From positions 62,001 to 126,000 of the forward strand of contig NZ_JAVXKG010000001.1 in assembly GCF_036647415.1 (NCBI RefSeq): 64,000 bases of DNA, in the 5' to 3' direction. This document shows, one piece after another, positions 50,077 to 59,335 of the stretch (position 1 is its first letter; each line of letters starts with the position of its first letter). Made by a program: the position numbers and the translations under genes. The notes below the pieces were generated by a model. That model was not told the DNA's origin and searched no databases. It saw nothing but the letters and a program-made list of their open reading frames with translations. The DNA is from Empedobacter sp036647415 (GTDB taxonomy: Bacteria > Bacteroidota > Bacteroidia > Flavobacteriales > Weeksellaceae).

Positions 50077-51924
50077 TTATTCTACAGTAACCGACTTAGC
50101 TAAGTTACGTGGTTGATCTACATTTTTATCTAATTTAACGGCAATCCAATATGATAATAATTGTAATGGAATAGCTGTTAAGATTGGAGAAAATTCTTCT
50201 GCAGTTTCAGGAATTACAACAAAATCATCTGCCATAGCAGTTACTTGCTCGTCTCCTTCGTTTACAATTGCAATAACTTTTGCACTACGAGATTTTATTT
50301 CTTGTACATTAGAAACAACTTTCTCGTAATATCCTTTTTTCGTTGCAATAACTACAACTGGCATATTTTCATCTAACAAAGCGATTGGTCCGTGCTTCAT
50401 TTCTGCTGCTGGATAACCTTCTGCGTGGATATAAGAAATTTCTTTCAGTTTTAATGCTCCTTCTAAAGCTGATGGATAGTTGTATCCACGTCCTAAATAA
50501 ATCGCATTTTTATTGTCTTTGTATTTCTCTGCAATTTTATCAATTACACCTTCACAGTTAATTAAAATTTGTTGAACTAATTCTGGAATACGCTCTAATT
50601 CTCTTGTTAACAAGTTGAATTTTTCTGACGATAATTCTCCGTTATGTTTTCCTAATTTTAAAGCGATTAAAGCTAAAATAGTTAACTGAGCTGTAAATGC
50701 TTTTGTAGAAGCAACACCAATTTCTGGACCAGCATGTGTATAAGCTCCTGCGTCTGTAATACGAGCGATAGAAGATCCTACAACATTGTTAATACCAAAG
50801 ATAAATGCACCTGCTTCTTTTGCTAATTTTAGCGCAGCTAATGTATCTGCCGTTTCTCCTGATTGTGAAATTGCAATCACAACATCATGTTTGTTGATAA
50901 TTGGATTACGGTAACGGAACTCTGATGCATATTCTACTTCTACAGGAATACGAGCGAAATCTTCGATCATATATTCTGCAACTAAACCTGCATGATACGA
51001 TGTACCACAAGCTACAATGATGATACGTTTCGCATTCAAGAATTTCTCTTGATGATCCCAAATACCAGCCATTTTGATAACACCTTCGTCTACTAAAAGA
51101 CGTCCGCGCATTGTATCACGAATAGAACGAGGTTGTTCGTAGATTTCTTTTAACATGAAATGCTCGTAACCACCTTTTTCAATTGCTTCAATATTTAATT
51201 GTAACTCTTGAATATCTGGAGATACTGGCTCATTATTTTTGATTGTACGAATGTCAACTTCATTATTTAAAGTAATCGTTGCCATATCACCATCTTCCAA
51301 ATAAATAGCATCTTTCGTAAATTCTATAAATGGAGAAGCATCTGAAGCCACGAAAAATTCATCTTCACCAATACCTATTGCTAATGGAGATCCTAAACGA
51401 CCTACAACAATTGTATCTTTTTCTTCTTTATCTAAAACAGCAATTGCATAAGCTCCAATAACTTCATTCAAAGCTAAACGAACAGCATCTGTAAGATTTA
51501 AGTTTTGTTCTTCTTGAAAAAACTGAATAAAGTTAACTAAAACTTCTGTATCAGTATCACTGTGAAAAACATATCCTTTTTCTTTTAATAATTTTTTTAT
51601 CGATTCATAATTTTCTATAATTCCATTATGAACCAAGACTAAACGTCCGTTGTTTGACATATGTGGATGTGAATTTACATCATTTGGCACACCATGTGTT
51701 GCCCAACGTGTATGTCCAATTCCAATATGTGGAGTTTTATCTAAAGATGTAGAAATTCCTTCTAAATCTGAAACTTTTCCTTTTGTTTTAACTAATTCAA
51801 AATCAGAACCAGTTGACAGGACTAAACCAGCACTATCGTATCCACGATATTCTAGTCTTTTAAGTCCATTTATAATAATTGGATACGCTTCGCGTGGTCC
51901 AATATATCCTACAATTCCACACAT
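50077..51924 (-). CDS. glmS: Glutamine-fructose-6-phosphate aminotransferase (isomerising)
   Basis: A 615-residue enzyme that makes glucosamine-6-phosphate, the first step to UDP-GlcNAc. The N-terminal glutaminase starts with the catalytic Cys2 (MCGIVGYIG) and has GHTRWATHG and NGIIENY. Two sugar-isomerase (SIS) domains follow, with ACGTSYHAG and SQSGETADT, and the end is LAKSVTVE. UDP-GlcNAc feeds cell wall, lipid A and the HexNAc pathways of the locus at 19-41 kb. It is the third gene in a run after the GT5-like and DUF4270 genes. Confidence 0.98.
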   Translation of the reverse strand: MCGIVGYIGPREAYPIIINGLKRLEYRGYDSAGLVLSTGSDFELVKTKGKVSDLEGISTSLDKTPHIGIGHTRWATHGVPNDVNSHPHMSNNGRLVLVHNGIIENYESIKKLLKEKGYVFHSDTDTEVLVNFIQFFQEEQNLNLTDAVRLALNEVIGAYAIAVLDKEEKDTIVVGRLGSPLAIGIGEDEFFVASDASPFIEFTKDAIYLEDGDMATITLNNEVDIRTIKNNEPVSPDIQELQLNIEAIEKGGYEHFMLKEIYEQPRSIRDTMRGRLLVDEGVIKMAGIWDHQEKFLNAKRIIIVACGTSYHAGLVAEYMIEDFARIPVEVEYASEFRYRNPIINKHDVVIAISQSGETADTLAALKLAKEAGAFIFGINNVVGSSIARITDAGAYTHAGPEIGVASTKAFTAQLTILALIALKLGKHNGELSSEKFNLLTRELERIPELVQQILINCEGVIDKIAEKYKDNKNAIYLGRGYNYPSALEGALKLKEISYIHAEGYPAAEMKHGPIALLDENMPVVVIATKKGYYEKVVSNVQEIKSRSAKVIAIVNEGDEQVTAMADDFVVIPETAEEFSPILTAIPLQLLSYWIAVKLDKNVDQPRNLAKSVTVE

Positions 51925-51948
51925 ATATTTATAGTATTTAAGTTTATT

Positions 51949-53571
51949 TTATTTAACAGAGTAATATACTAAAAGTTTTAATTTTTTAGCTTCAATTTCC
52001 GATTTATTTCCATGTAAAACAATTCGGTACGGATTATATGCTCTGTTATTTTGGTACGGGTTTACACTATTGATTGTTGTTGCATCAGTAACAGATGTAA
52101 TAAAGTTACCCATTGCAATAATCATAGATTGATTATCGTATGCTGTACCTTTTTCGACCATACTTTTTAGATGTTTAGTAACATCAATTGTATAATAATC
52201 TGTATCGCCTTTTATCATTGGATTAAAGTGTACAGAATTTGGATAAGCGTTATAAAAATCTAATACATCCGAATATAATTCGCTTATATTTTTACTGTCT
52301 TTTTTATAATTATTCCAAGCAACGATATAAGGTGGTTTTGGAAACTTGTTTGTTTCATTATCAAGGAAAAATTTCAATTTAGCTCCGATAATAACCATTC
52401 CTCTATTTTTCACATCACTTTTAATTGAATCAATCTGAGTTTGATTAAATTTTAAATTGACCTGGCTTCCGCTCATTCCATTTAAGTATAAACGTGCATC
52501 ACCTTCTGTTTTATTTGGATTTGCAACCGCATTACCAAAAGCTGTTCCATTAAAATCATTCTTGATTTGATTAACTAAAACATTAGATCCTCCTCCAACT
52601 GTCCATTGATTAGCAAAATCAAAGCCATAAGTAGAACTTAGACGTTCTTTATAATTTTTTTCACCTTCTTTTTTATCAACTGGATTTTTGTATGAATAAT
52701 ACATATTCATACTAATGCCATTTGGTTTAAAATTTACAATAAAGCCATTGTCTTCTTCAACAGAAAACTCAAATCCTTTGATGTTTTCACGAATAAATGT
52801 TGCATAGTCACCAATTAGTCCTGTTTTAGCATTTTTAACAATCTTTTCATTAAAATAATCGTTATCTAACGAAATTTTATAACCTACCGTTTCTGAATAA
52901 ATTGATGTTGTTGCATTTTTAACTTTAACAACTTTATTTTCTACAGTAGAACCAACTGTTAATGTTCCTATTGTAGTAGAGTTTGTTGTAATTGGAGATT
53001 GAGATCCGTCTAATTTTGAAAAATATTTTGTATCTCTAAATAAAGGCGTATTAATGTCACGAACTTTAAGCGTCATTTTCAGGTCTTTATTTCCATACAA
53101 TGAATCTACTGCATATTTTGTTGTAATTAAAATTGTATCTGCATCCTCTATTTTTGTACTTGGAGGGTTTATTTTAGTCAACTTAATTATATCTCTAGAA
53201 ATCGGCTTTGCTGTTGTATTATAAAAAACTGGAATAATTAACCTTACAGAGTCAACTTTTGGCTCTTTTCCAAAGTCAGTATCACCAATAGTACTTGGTC
53301 TAAATTGAGCATAAAATTTAGATGATGTAGATCCGAATACGCCTTCTTTGTAAACACCAAATGTAGCATTTTGTAAAACAAATCGATCAGATCTAATTGT
53401 ATCAACAGTGTCATTATAGGCAATTACATCTAATGATCTTACATTACCATCAGCTTCACCACCAATTACATTATTACCTAATCCTAAAGCTTCATCTTCA
53501 CACGAAACAACTGCTCCCATTGCTATTACCATAGCAATAGATACAGATAGAACATTCAAAAAATTTTTCAT
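51949..53571 (-). CDS. DUF4270 family lipoprotein
   Basis: A 540-residue predicted lipoprotein: signal MKNFLNVLSVSIAMVIA with lipobox VVSC (Cys24), then CEDEALGLGNNVIGG, as usual in the Bacteroidota-specific DUF4270 family. The mature part is beta-rich with many Thr, Asn and Asp and repeated KLK/LLVYYSVK-like strands at the end. Function is unknown. The arrangement GT5-like protein, DUF4270, glmS is frequently kept in Flavobacteriia, which hints at a cell-envelope or glycan role; that is inference. Confidence 0.88.
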   Translation of the reverse strand: MKNFLNVLSVSIAMVIAMGAVVSCEDEALGLGNNVIGGEADGNVRSLDVIAYNDTVDTIRSDRFVLQNATFGVYKEGVFGSTSSKFYAQFRPSTIGDTDFGKEPKVDSVRLIIPVFYNTTAKPISRDIIKLTKINPPSTKIEDADTILITTKYAVDSLYGNKDLKMTLKVRDINTPLFRDTKYFSKLDGSQSPITTNSTTIGTLTVGSTVENKVVKVKNATTSIYSETVGYKISLDNDYFNEKIVKNAKTGLIGDYATFIRENIKGFEFSVEEDNGFIVNFKPNGISMNMYYSYKNPVDKKEGEKNYKERLSSTYGFDFANQWTVGGGSNVLVNQIKNDFNGTAFGNAVANPNKTEGDARLYLNGMSGSQVNLKFNQTQIDSIKSDVKNRGMVIIGAKLKFFLDNETNKFPKPPYIVAWNNYKKDSKNISELYSDVLDFYNAYPNSVHFNPMIKGDTDYYTIDVTKHLKSMVEKGTAYDNQSMIIAMGNFITSVTDATTINSVNPYQNNRAYNPYRIVLHGNKSEIEAKKLKLLVYYSVK

Positions 53572-53586
53572 TAATCTAAACAGATT

Positions 53587-54399
53587 TTAATTAGAGTTCA
53601 TTACTTCCTCTAGATAAAAGTTATTGTAAACTTCTTTTGCTTCTTCTTTAGAGCAATAATCTAATAAAGGAATATTTTGTTGGTTGATATAGTTTTTAAC
53701 ATCTTCAGGAATAATATCTTCACCCTTTGCTACTGCATCAGCATATTGCAAAGAAGATTGTATCATACCTAAATGTGTTGGGTTTTCTAAAAATTGTTTT
53801 ACATCAGCTTCTATGTTATCAAAAGCTAATTTATTTACTAATTCTGTATCTAATTCTCCTTCAAAAGCGTTGTCAAATAAAGAAACTACAACTTTTGCAT
53901 CTTGAAAGAATGGATCGTCAGAATAATATTTCTTTAGATACAAAGGAACTAAACTAGACATCCAGCCCATAACGTGAACTACATCTGGTTTCCAATTTAA
54001 TTTTTTAACTGTTTCTAAAACTCCTTTCGCAAAAAAGATTGAACGTTCGTCGTTATCCGAGAATTGTTGATTATCTTCTCCGTAAACTTCTTTACGTTTA
54101 AAATATTCGTCGTTATCAATAAAATACACTTGTAATCTTTCCCCTGGAACAGACGCCACTTTAATGATTAATGGCTGATCCAAATCATTAATTATCATGT
54201 TCATACCTGAAAGTCTTATTACTTCATGTAATTGGTGTCTTCTTTCGTTGATTGCTCCAAAACGTGGCATAAAGATGCGAACATCCGCACCATTGCTCTG
54301 CATAAGTTTAGGCAAATCTAATGCTTGAGAAGACATCGGATTTTCAGGAAAGTAAGGTACCATTTCTGTTGTTACATACAATATGCGCTTTCCTTCCAT
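53587..54399 (-). CDS. Glycogen/starch synthase-like half protein (GT5 N-terminal domain)
   Basis: A 270-residue protein that matches only the N-terminal Rossmann half of GT5 glycogen synthases: RILYVTTEMVPYF, ADVRIFMPRFG, VYFIDN, and KPDVVHVMGWMSSLVPLYLK. True enzymes have about 470 residues, a KTGG motif near residue 15 and a C-terminal nucleotide-sugar half. Here the KTGG position reads ENPMSS and the second half is absent, so glycogen synthesis is unlikely. It may be a regulatory or binding protein. It heads the DUF4270-glmS run and is divergent from panC, an arrangement common in this class. Confidence 0.82.
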   Translation of the reverse strand: MEGKRILYVTTEMVPYFPENPMSSQALDLPKLMQSNGADVRIFMPRFGAINERRHQLHEVIRLSGMNMIINDLDQPLIIKVASVPGERLQVYFIDNDEYFKRKEVYGEDNQQFSDNDERSIFFAKGVLETVKKLNWKPDVVHVMGWMSSLVPLYLKKYYSDDPFFQDAKVVVSLFDNAFEGELDTELVNKLAFDNIEADVKQFLENPTHLGMIQSSLQYADAVAKGEDIIPEDVKNYINQQNIPLLDYCSKEEAKEVYNNFYLEEVMNSN

Positions 54400-54436
54400 A
54401 ATTTTATACTCTATTTTCCTAAATAATAATAAGGCA

Positions 54437-54444
54437 CAAAATTA
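54437..54444 (-). promoter_or_regulatory. -7 element for the GT5-like/DUF4270/glmS operon
   Basis: TAATTTTG on the minus strand matches TAnnTTTG, about 38 nt before the ATG at 54399. It nearly abuts the divergent panC promoter, so the two may compete. No -33 TTG at standard spacing. Confidence 0.5.
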
Positions 54445-54454
54445 CAAAAAAATG

Positions 54455-54484
54455 TTGATATATTATTTGCTTATAGTAGCTTTG
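54455..54484 (+). promoter_or_regulatory. Promoter of panC
   Basis: TTG (54455-54457), a 19-nt spacer and TAGCTTTG (54477-54484) form a full Bacteroidota promoter. Leader about 30 nt. Confidence 0.75.
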
Positions 54485-54518
54485 CAACTATATTAGTTTT
54501 TTTTTAACAATCAGCGTT

Positions 54519-55361
54519 ATGGTTATATTTAACGAAAAGGAAAAATTAACTCCCGCAATCGTCGAGTTAAAGAACCAAAACAAAACCATTGGCTTTATCC
54601 CTACAATGGGCGCTTTACACGAAGGACACATGTCTTTGGTTAAAGCTTCTAAAGCTCAAAATGACTACACAATTGTAAGCATTTTTGTCAATCCGACACA
54701 ATTTAACAACCCAGAAGATTTAGAAAAATATCCTCGTACAGAAGAAAAAGATATCGAATTGTTAACAAAAAATGGTTGCGATTTTATCTATTTACCTACT
54801 GTAAACGATCTTTATGCAACAGGAGAAGTTGCAAAAAAGTATGATTTTGGCACAATAGACAAGGTTATGGAGGGAGCTTCTCGCCCAGGTCACTTTGACG
54901 GCGTAGCGACAATTGTTTCTAAGTTATTTAGAGCAGCCAAGCCAACACGTGCATATTTTGGAGAAAAGGATTTTCAGCAAGTTCGTATCATACAAGAAAT
55001 GGTAAAACAAGAAGATCTAAATGTAGAAATTGTTCCGATGCCAATTTACAGAGCAGATACAGGATTAGCATTCAGCTCAAGAAACGCGCGTTTATCTGAG
55101 CAAGAAACTAATGATGCTCCACAAATTTATTCAATTTTATCAAAAGCTGTAGCGCTTAAAAATGATGGAAAAGATGTTACTGAAGTCATAAAATTTGTCA
55201 AAGATGAATTTACACAATCTCCATTCAAGTTAGAGTATTTCGAAATAACAAATGAAAATACCTTAGAGACTATTCAACATTTTTCTGAAGCTAAGAACAT
55301 TAGAGGTTTTGTAGTGGCTTATGCAGGCGATGTTCGATTAATTGATAATATAAAATTTTAA
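54519..55361 (+). CDS. panC: Pantothenate synthetase
   Basis: A 280-residue enzyme that joins pantoate and beta-alanine with ATP. The HxGH-type motif is in PTMGALHEGHMSL, followed by SIFVNPTQF, the GEKDFQQ motif and RADTGLAFSSRNARLS (in order), all family hallmarks. It is followed 88 bp later by panD, which supplies the beta-alanine, so the two steps are linked in one transcript. Confidence 0.97.
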   Translation: MVIFNEKEKLTPAIVELKNQNKTIGFIPTMGALHEGHMSLVKASKAQNDYTIVSIFVNPTQFNNPEDLEKYPRTEEKDIELLTKNGCDFIYLPTVNDLYATGEVAKKYDFGTIDKVMEGASRPGHFDGVATIVSKLFRAAKPTRAYFGEKDFQQVRIIQEMVKQEDLNVEIVPMPIYRADTGLAFSSRNARLSEQETNDAPQIYSILSKAVALKNDGKDVTEVIKFVKDEFTQSPFKLEYFEITNENTLETIQHFSEAKNIRGFVVAYAGDVRLIDNIKF

Positions 55362-55449
55362 ACATAAAACTTAACAAAATCTTGGAATCAATTAAAAATA
55401 ATTGGAACAAGTTTTGAAATTATTAAGTTCAGCGTAACTTTACAAAATT

Positions 55450-55797
55450 ATGATGATAGAAGTATTTCACTCTAAAATACATAGAGTAAAAGTAACAGAC
55501 GCAAAATTAAACTATATTGGTAGTATTACTATTGATGAAGATTTGATAGATGCGGCAAATATGGTTGTTGGTCAAAAAGTACAGATCGTAGTTCAAGAAA
55601 ATGGAGAACGTTTTGAAACATACATCATTAAAGGAAAACGTGGAAGTGGTGAAATTTGTCTGAATGGGCCTGCAGCACGTAGAGTACAAGTTGGTGATAC
55701 AGTAATTATTATCACGTATGCAATGATGGATTTTGAAGAGGCAAAAACATACGAACCAACAATTGTTTTCCCTAATGACAACAATCGTTTAGATTAG
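55450..55797 (+). CDS. panD: Aspartate 1-decarboxylase
   Basis: A 115-residue pyruvoyl enzyme that makes beta-alanine from aspartate. Self-cleavage between Gly and Ser in NYIGSITID (Ser25) produces the pyruvoyl group; the later NGPAARRVQVGD and TYAMMD motifs are conserved. Translation may begin at either of the first two Met codons. It functions with panC just upstream in pantothenate and CoA synthesis, and precedes a membrane protein gene by 23 bp. Confidence 0.96.
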   Translation: MMIEVFHSKIHRVKVTDAKLNYIGSITIDEDLIDAANMVVGQKVQIVVQENGERFETYIIKGKRGSGEICLNGPAARRVQVGDTVIIITYAMMDFEEAKTYEPTIVFPNDNNRLD

Positions 55798-55820
55798 ATA
55801 ATTAATTTTATAAAAAATTT

Positions 55821-56840
55821 ATGAAGAGTAAGATAAAACAATCTCTCTTCTTAATCATTGCTTCATTGTTAGCACTATTTTTTGTTGTGATAACAGTGAA
55901 GCAAATTGATTTTGAACGAGTAGCAAACGTATTAACAGAAACCAATTATTTTTGGATTTTTGCTTCTATGGCAATCAGTATTTTAACCTACTGGATTCGT
56001 GCTTCTCGTTGGAATCTCCTACTACATCCAATGGGTTATAATACCAAAACTTCATCTGGTTTTTGGGCAATTTGTTTCGCTTATTTTATGAATCTTACCA
56101 TTCCTAGAAGCGGTGAAGTGGCACGTGCAACAAGTTTGTATAAAATGGAAAAAGTACCATTCGAAAAATCATTTGGAACAGTTGTTTTAGAACGTGTAAT
56201 TGATCTTTTATTTTTAGGATTGAGCTTTACTTTGACACTTATTTTTAATTATGAAACCTTGATGAAGTTCATCGAGTTAGGAAATAAAGAAAAAGCACAT
56301 CAATCCAGTTCAGAACCATCTTTTTTGAAATATTATATTGCATTAGGAATACTATTTTTAGGACTTTTATTGCTTATAATTTTCTGGAAAAAAATAAGTC
56401 AAACCAAATTTTTCGAGAAAATAAAAACCTTTCTTCTTGGTCTTTGGGAAGGAATAAAATCTATCTCAAAATTACAAAAGCGTGGTTTATTTATCTTCTA
56501 TTCTTTTGCACTTTGGTTTTGCTATTTTCTAATGACATACTTGGTTTTCTTTGCATTTCCTGACACACAAAATTTTGGTGTTGCAGAAGGTTTATTCCTT
56601 TTAATTGCAGGTTCTTTGGGTATGATTTTACCTGTTTCTGGCGGTTTAGCTTATCCGTATGTTATGTCTATCGCTTTTTCGGCAGTATATTTAGCAAAAG
56701 GTGGAAATCAAGACGAAGGTAGAGCAATTGGCGATTATTTTGGGTTAATACTTTATATAGCTCAGGTTATTTCTATGATAACTTTTGGATTAATAGCTAT
56801 TTACAAAATTGCTAGAATTAGACGAGATTCTACGAAATAA
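55821..56840 (+). CDS. Lysylphosphatidylglycerol synthase TM-region/flippase-like protein
   Basis: A 339-residue membrane protein with about eight helices of the UPF0104/LPG_synthase_TM family. Typical features are YWIRASRWNLLLHPMGY, the NLTIPRSGEVARATSLYKME stretch near residue 95 (in which PRxGE is the family mark), TVVLERVIDLLFLG and the late GMILPVSGGLAYPYVM. In MprF a domain like this flips lysyl-phosphatidylglycerol; stand-alone versions are thought to be lipid or glycolipid flippases. It is co-directional with panC-panD, probably read through from them. Confidence 0.87.
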   Translation: MKSKIKQSLFLIIASLLALFFVVITVKQIDFERVANVLTETNYFWIFASMAISILTYWIRASRWNLLLHPMGYNTKTSSGFWAICFAYFMNLTIPRSGEVARATSLYKMEKVPFEKSFGTVVLERVIDLLFLGLSFTLTLIFNYETLMKFIELGNKEKAHQSSSEPSFLKYYIALGILFLGLLLLIIFWKKISQTKFFEKIKTFLLGLWEGIKSISKLQKRGLFIFYSFALWFCYFLMTYLVFFAFPDTQNFGVAEGLFLLIAGSLGMILPVSGGLAYPYVMSIAFSAVYLAKGGNQDEGRAIGDYFGLILYIAQVISMITFGLIAIYKIARIRRDSTK

Positions 56841-56849
56841 AAAGAAACT

Positions 56850-56978
56850 TTATATCCCGAATTTTCTATTCCAAAGTTTAATCATTTTGTTTATTTCCCA
56901 CGGATTTATTTTGTAAATAACTTTCATTATTACAAAAAATAAGATGTTAATTGAAATTAAAACGGCTACTTCTATCAT
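56850..56978 (-). CDS. Possible 42-residue membrane peptide
   Basis: This short frame lies 18 bp after the stop of the last paralogue in the downstream array, on the same strand. It encodes one hydrophobic segment (residues 3-20, AVLISINILFFVIM) followed by a basic tail rich in Lys, Trp and Ile (KINPWEINKMIKLWNRKFGI). The hydrophobic-then-basic layout and position make it a believable small inner-membrane protein, but length alone gives weak statistical support. It fills most of the 156-bp gap before the convergent flippase-like gene. Confidence 0.4.
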   Translation of the reverse strand: MIEVAVLISINILFFVIMKVIYKINPWEINKMIKLWNRKFGI

Positions 56979-56996
56979 AATTTCTAAATTTTAGAT

Positions 56997-57776
56997 TTAA
57001 CTTTTCTTATTTATCATTTCGAGATATTTAGGTGCATTATCTTCAAATATTTGGGTAATTTTATCGTAATTATTTTCTTTTACCAATTTCTCTAATTCAA
57101 AATTTGCGTAACAATAGGTTACAAAATCGCTGACTTTATTCTCTGGAATATTTAAACTTTCGATAAAATAATTAGCTGTAAAATAATTTTCTACGTCCTT
57201 TATTTTATTCACTTTTTTGAAATATTGATCTATTTTTTTATCTTTTTTTCTTTGTCCAGTTAGCATTGAAATCCATAAAGCTGGATCTCGACTAAATCCA
57301 TTGTGATAAATAGTAGAAGTTGCATTTGGATTCACTTTATGATATTGCATATTAGGATCTAAACCCAAACTGTTATACATTTTTGTTTGACTTGTTTCCT
57401 CTATTTTTATATTCTGTTTCCAATTTTTATCTAATGTCAGAATATTTGCTTCAGCCAACTCAATCGTTTCAATATTAAGATGAACCGTTAACATTCCTTT
57501 TGTCAAAATATCTGCTGTAATTTTGATTGTTCGCTCTTTGTAAAAATCGTGAGTGAAAATTAATTCATCGCCAACAGAAGCTTTTATAGAGAACATTCCA
57601 TTATCATTTGTAAATATTTTTGCATTTGTCATTTGGTTTTGCACCAAAATATTATCTATCGCATCTTGTCCAAAAACACCATCATCAACCACCACTTTTC
57701 CCGTGATTAAAGCAGTTTGAGCAAAGACTACAAAACTTATACAACTAAGCAATAATGTTAATAAAAATTTATTCAT
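56997..57776 (-). CDS. Secreted carboxypeptidase-regulatory-like domain protein, paralogue 4
   Basis: A 259-residue exported protein, last in a four-gene array. The signal peptide (about 1-19, ending VVFA) is followed by a beta-sandwich segment of the CarboxypepD_reg-like type (ALITGKVVVDDG to HLNIETIELAEANI, about 22-112). A variable middle follows, and then the C-terminal block shared by all four (NYFIESLNIPENKV, then FVTYCYANFELEKL and NNYDKITQIFED). Its first 112 residues are nearly the same as those of the adjacent paralogue. The start overlaps the previous stop by 8 bp. Function unknown. Confidence 0.85.
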   Translation of the reverse strand: MNKFLLTLLLSCISFVVFAQTALITGKVVVDDGVFGQDAIDNILVQNQMTNAKIFTNDNGMFSIKASVGDELIFTHDFYKERTIKITADILTKGMLTVHLNIETIELAEANILTLDKNWKQNIKIEETSQTKMYNSLGLDPNMQYHKVNPNATSTIYHNGFSRDPALWISMLTGQRKKDKKIDQYFKKVNKIKDVENYFTANYFIESLNIPENKVSDFVTYCYANFELEKLVKENNYDKITQIFEDNAPKYLEMINKKS

Positions 57777-58551
57777 TCTCTTTTAATTTTGACAAATAAA
57801 TCGGCGCTTGTTCTTCTAAAATTTGTGTTATTTTATCGTAATTATTTTCTTTTATCAATTTATCTAATTCAAAATCTGAATAACAATAAGTCACAAATTC
57901 ATTTACTTTATTCTCTGGAATTTTTAAACTTTCGACAAAATAGTTTTTGGTAAAATAATTTTCTAAATCTTTTATTTTATCTACTTTTTCAAAATAATCA
58001 AACTGTTTTTTCTCCCTCTTTCTCTGTCCTGAAATAACCGAAATCCACGCTGCGGGATTTAAAATTCCTACATTTCCGATACTTGACGATGCATTGGGAT
58101 TAATTTTCCTGAAACGTAAATTTGGATCAATTCCTAAATTCAAGTTTTTATAAAGCTCATCAATTTTATCATATTTGAACTTAATATTATTCTTCAAATT
58201 TTTATCTAACGTAATAATATTTGCCTCAGCCAACTCAATCGTTTCAATATTAAGATGAACCGTCAACATTCCTTTTGTCAAAATGTCTTGTATAATTCTA
58301 ATAGAGCGTTCTTTGTAAAAATCATGTGTAAAAATTAATTCATCGCCAACAGAAACTTTTATAGAAAAAATTCCTTTTGGGCTCGTCAACGTTTCTGCAT
58401 TTGTAGTTTGGTTTTGCACCAAAATATTATTTATCGCATCTTGTCCCGCAATACCGTCATCAACCACCACTTTTCCTGTGATTAAAACGTTTTGAGCAAA
58501 GACTACAAAACTTACACAACTAAGTAATAATGTTAATAAAAACTTATTCAT
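57769..58551 (-). CDS. Secreted carboxypeptidase-regulatory-like domain protein, paralogue 3
   Basis: A 260-residue exported protein built like its neighbours: signal peptide (1-19), regulatory-like beta-domain (about 22-112), variable middle (about 113-195) and a shared C-terminal block (NYFVESLKIPENKV, FVTYCYSDFELDKL, YDKITQILEEQAPIYL). It and paralogue 4 are the most similar pair, including their signal peptides, which indicates recent duplication. Joined to both neighbours by 8-bp stop/start overlaps (ATGAATAA). Predicted periplasmic or surface-associated; role unknown. Confidence 0.85.
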   Translation of the reverse strand: MNKFLLTLLLSCVSFVVFAQNVLITGKVVVDDGIAGQDAINNILVQNQTTNAETLTSPKGIFSIKVSVGDELIFTHDFYKERSIRIIQDILTKGMLTVHLNIETIELAEANIITLDKNLKNNIKFKYDKIDELYKNLNLGIDPNLRFRKINPNASSSIGNVGILNPAAWISVISGQRKREKKQFDYFEKVDKIKDLENYFTKNYFVESLKIPENKVNEFVTYCYSDFELDKLIKENNYDKITQILEEQAPIYLSKLKENE

Positions 58552-59335
58552 TCTCTTTTATTTTTGACAAATAAATTGGTGCTTGTTCTTCAATTATAAA
58601 TAGAATTTCGTCGTAATTATTCGCTTCTAACAATTGATAGAAATTAAAATTTGAATAACAATAATCCAAAAAATCAATGATTTTTCCTTGTGGAATTTTC
58701 AAGTCATTTACAAAGTAATTCACTGTATAAAATTTTTGTAAATCAAGCAAAACATCATGTTTGTTCTTTTCAATTTTATCTACTTTTTTTAATCTTTTTA
58801 CTGGATTTTTGAAAATATTAAATAATCCCATCAAATTAACTCCACCAACTTGACTTATTGTTCTACGCACTTTTGCATCTTCATGATTAAGATTTAGCGA
58901 AGCTTTAAAATCAATTGAAGAAATATCCATTTTGTCATTTAACTTTTCTTGAAGCGATTTTTCTTTTCCAAGATTATTCAACATGTCTTTATTCAAATTA
59001 GCGATATTAGTTTCTGCTAATTCTATCACTTCAATATTTACATGAACTTCAATAAAACTTCTATTAATCATATTTTTAGAGATTTTTAACTGACGTTCTA
59101 TAATTCCGATTTGTTTAAAAATTAATTCATCGCCTTCATTCACTTTTATAGAAAACAAACCATTTTCGTCGGCTTTTGTACGAGCATTTGTTGTGCTATT
59201 TTCAATCACAAAACCATTAAGATTGATGACTTCATCAGCATCGTCCACAATAATTTTTCCCGAAATTAAAGTTGATTGAGCGTGTATTGTTAGACTAAAA
59301 AGAAAAAATAAGCTAAAAAATAAAGGTTTAATCAT
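58544..59335 (-). CDS. Secreted carboxypeptidase-regulatory-like domain protein, paralogue 2
   Basis: A 263-residue exported protein. Signal peptide about 1-19 (ending IHAQ), then the beta-domain from TLISGKIIVDDADEV to VHVNIEVIELAE (about 21-110), a divergent middle, and the shared C-terminal block (NYFVNDLKIPQGKI, FLDYCYSNFNFYQL, EEQAPIYLSKIKENE). Its N-terminal 110 residues are almost identical to paralogue 1, so it pairs with that gene. 8-bp overlaps at both ends again suggest translational coupling. Confidence 0.85.
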   Translation of the reverse strand: MIKPLFFSLFFLFSLTIHAQSTLISGKIIVDDADEVINLNGFVIENSTTNARTKADENGLFSIKVNEGDELIFKQIGIIERQLKISKNMINRSFIEVHVNIEVIELAETNIANLNKDMLNNLGKEKSLQEKLNDKMDISSIDFKASLNLNHEDAKVRRTISQVGGVNLMGLFNIFKNPVKRLKKVDKIEKNKHDVLLDLQKFYTVNYFVNDLKIPQGKIIDFLDYCYSNFNFYQLLEANNYDEILFIIEEQAPIYLSKIKENE

